From positions 1 to 7,112 of the forward strand of contig CAMLEL010000122.1 of NCBI GenBank assembly GCA_946478935.1: a stretch of 7,112 nucleotides of DNA. The letters run 5' to 3'. The translations under genes were made by a program, and so were the position numbers. Shown in pieces: positions 6,589 through 7,112 of this stretch. Numbering within the stretch: position 1 is the stretch's first letter; each line of letters begins with the position of its first letter. The notes below the pieces were generated by a model that saw nothing but the letters and a program-made list of their open reading frames with translations, did not search any database and was not told the origin of the DNA. The stretch comes from an uncultured Armatimonadota bacterium. Its GTDB lineage: Bacteria > Armatimonadota > Fimbriimonadia > Fimbriimonadales > Fimbriimonadaceae.

Positions 6589-6599
6589 CAGCGTCCCGG
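6572..6599 (+). repeat. Perfect inverted repeat flanking the -10 box, likely operator
   Basis: CCGGGACG (6572-6579) and CGTCCCGG (6592-6599) are perfect 8-bp complements separated by 12 bases that contain the extended -10 element. The arms are 20 bp apart centre to centre, two helical turns, which fits a dimeric repressor covering the -10 and start point. As RNA from ftsH readthrough it would be a hairpin without a U-tract. The left arm can also pair, as TCCGGG (6571-6576), with CCCGGA at 6551-6556. Confidence 0.6.
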
Positions 6600-6620
6600 C
6601 AACTTGGCCGAGCGATCTCT

Positions 6621-6965
6621 ATGGACGAGAACGAGATCTATCAAAAAGGATTCGAATTCCGCTGCAATGGTCAGTATGCCGAGGCAAAAGCCGAATTCCA
6701 GAAGGTGCTTGCCGCCAACCCCCATCACGTGAAGGCACGGATGCAAATCGGGCTGATTCAGGGCTTTGAGGGCGACTTCGACGGATCGATGGACACTTTG
6801 GCCGCACTGAGCGCCGAGGTTCCTAACGATCTCGACGTCCGTTACGAGTTGGCCATGACTCAGCTCATGTTGGGTGACTTCGACGCCGGATGCGCCAACG
6901 TTCGTTATATCCTTGCGATTGACCCGAACCACGAGAAAGCGCTGCAACAAGCGTCGTACTGTTAA
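6621..6965 (+). CDS. Small TPR-repeat protein (114 aa)
   Basis: Three tandem tetratricopeptide units of ~34 residues fill the protein: about 4-36 (with GQYAEAKAEFQKVLAANP), 37-70 (EGDFDGSMDTLAAL...VPND) and 71-104 (GDFDAGCANVRYILAIDPNH). The G-[DQ]-[FY] and closing N/D-P positions of the repeat are clear in the outer units and weaker in the middle one. There is no signal peptide or membrane segment, so it is probably a cytosolic adaptor for protein binding; the partner is unknown. A GTG at 6579 would add 14 residues, but it lies upstream of the predicted transcription start, so the ATG is preferred. No strong Shine-Dalgarno precedes the ATG. It is 77 bases after ftsH and has its own promoter and putative operator, so it is probably regulated separately. 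Confidence 0.8.
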   Translation: MDENEIYQKGFEFRCNGQYAEAKAEFQKVLAANPHHVKARMQIGLIQGFEGDFDGSMDTLAALSAEVPNDLDVRYELAMTQLMLGDFDAGCANVRYILAIDPNHEKALQQASYC

Positions 6966-7010
6966 GAGTTTGAACGATTCGGTCTTGTCGCGCGACTAAT
7001 CGTTGAAGCC

Positions 7011-7112
7011 ATGCTGTTGCTCGCATTTCTCCTGACTACGCAAGTACGAACTGCGGACCCTCCCCAACTGCCAATCAAGCTGCCGCGACACGAGTACCGC
7101 ATTCCGCCTTAT
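7011..7112 (+). CDS. N-terminus of a secreted protein of unknown function (partial)
   Basis: An ATG 45 bases after the TPR stop opens a frame that runs to the window end (34 codons). It begins MLLLAFLLTTQVRTADPPQL and continues into a Pro-rich stretch (PIKLPRHEYRIPPY). This looks like a short signal peptide with likely cleavage after the A in VRTA, or close to it, then a mature chain. The n-region has no basic residue and no clear Shine-Dalgarno is seen (TTGAAG is weak). The frame happens to be the same as that of the TPR gene and stays open from its stop codon. The gap 6966-7010 contains no obvious promoter or terminator, so it may be co-transcribed with the TPR gene. Confidence 0.55.
   Translation, partial: MLLLAFLLTTQVRTADPPQLPIKLPRHEYRIPPY

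Noticed and set aside
6579..6620. GTG at 6579 as the start of the TPR protein
   Set aside because: It lies between the -35 and the -10 of a near-consensus promoter, so it would not be transcribed from that promoter. The added residues do not belong to a TPR unit.
1..7112. Mobile element, CRISPR array, tRNA or rRNA gene
   Set aside because: No transposase or integrase motif, no terminal repeats around an ORF, no regularly spaced repeats and no tRNA-like cloverleaf were seen on either strand.

Overview
The window reads as a piece of bacterial chromosome about 55-57% G+C, with no tRNA, rRNA, CRISPR array or recognisable insertion sequence. The anchor genes are mgtE (minus strand, Mg2+ channel), and tilS and ftsH (plus strand, tRNA-Ile lysidine synthetase and the membrane AAA+ protease). 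Around them are secreted proteins of unknown role and a small TPR protein. No marker fixes the phylum. The FtsH P-loop [11 protein letters not shown] and the short C-terminal tail [11 protein letters not shown] recall the Deinococcus/Thermus type. A tilS-ftsH pair without hpt, together with secreted proteins carrying secretin-N/STN-like modules, would fit Armatimonadota (Fimbriimonadia-like). This placement is a low-confidence inference.

Left edge (1-1461): the plus strand carries the end of a sortilin/VPS10-type BNR-repeat protein. Its first 120 bases are about 71% G+C by hand count. Around base 120-130 the recognisable homology ends and the composition drops. From there the minus strand carries what looks like the signal peptide and first strand of a different secreted protein, so this may be a rearrangement or assembly junction. 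Next, on the minus strand, is a 327-residue protein of unknown function, A/T-richer than its neighbours (about 42-50% G+C in sampled lines), with two STN-like modules. It has a good promoter 130 bases upstream, and an in-frame peptide lies between promoter and start, separated from the gene by one TGA.

Centre (1462-3143): mgtE is on the minus strand with a textbook promoter (TTGACA-18-CATAAT) and a leader of about 150 nt. The leader contains three copies of a TCAGGG/CCCTGA element that can form two mutually exclusive hairpins just before the ribosome binding site. No M-box consensus is visible. The space between mgtE and tilS also holds the possible tilS promoter.

Right (3144-7112): tilS and ftsH are probably one transcript, with a 49-base gap whose hairpin ends directly at the ftsH Shine-Dalgarno. 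Downstream, a 114-residue TPR protein has its own near-consensus extended -10 promoter, whose -10 box sits exactly between the arms of a perfect 8-bp inverted repeat. That promoter shows that the start is the ATG at 6621 and not the upstream GTG. The window ends in the first 34 codons of a secreted protein.

Taken together, the genes cover Mg2+ homeostasis, AUA-codon decoding and membrane protein quality control. The most interesting unexplained features are the inverted repeats at gene starts (tilS, ftsH, TPR gene, mgtE leader) and the poorly characterised secreted proteins on the left.
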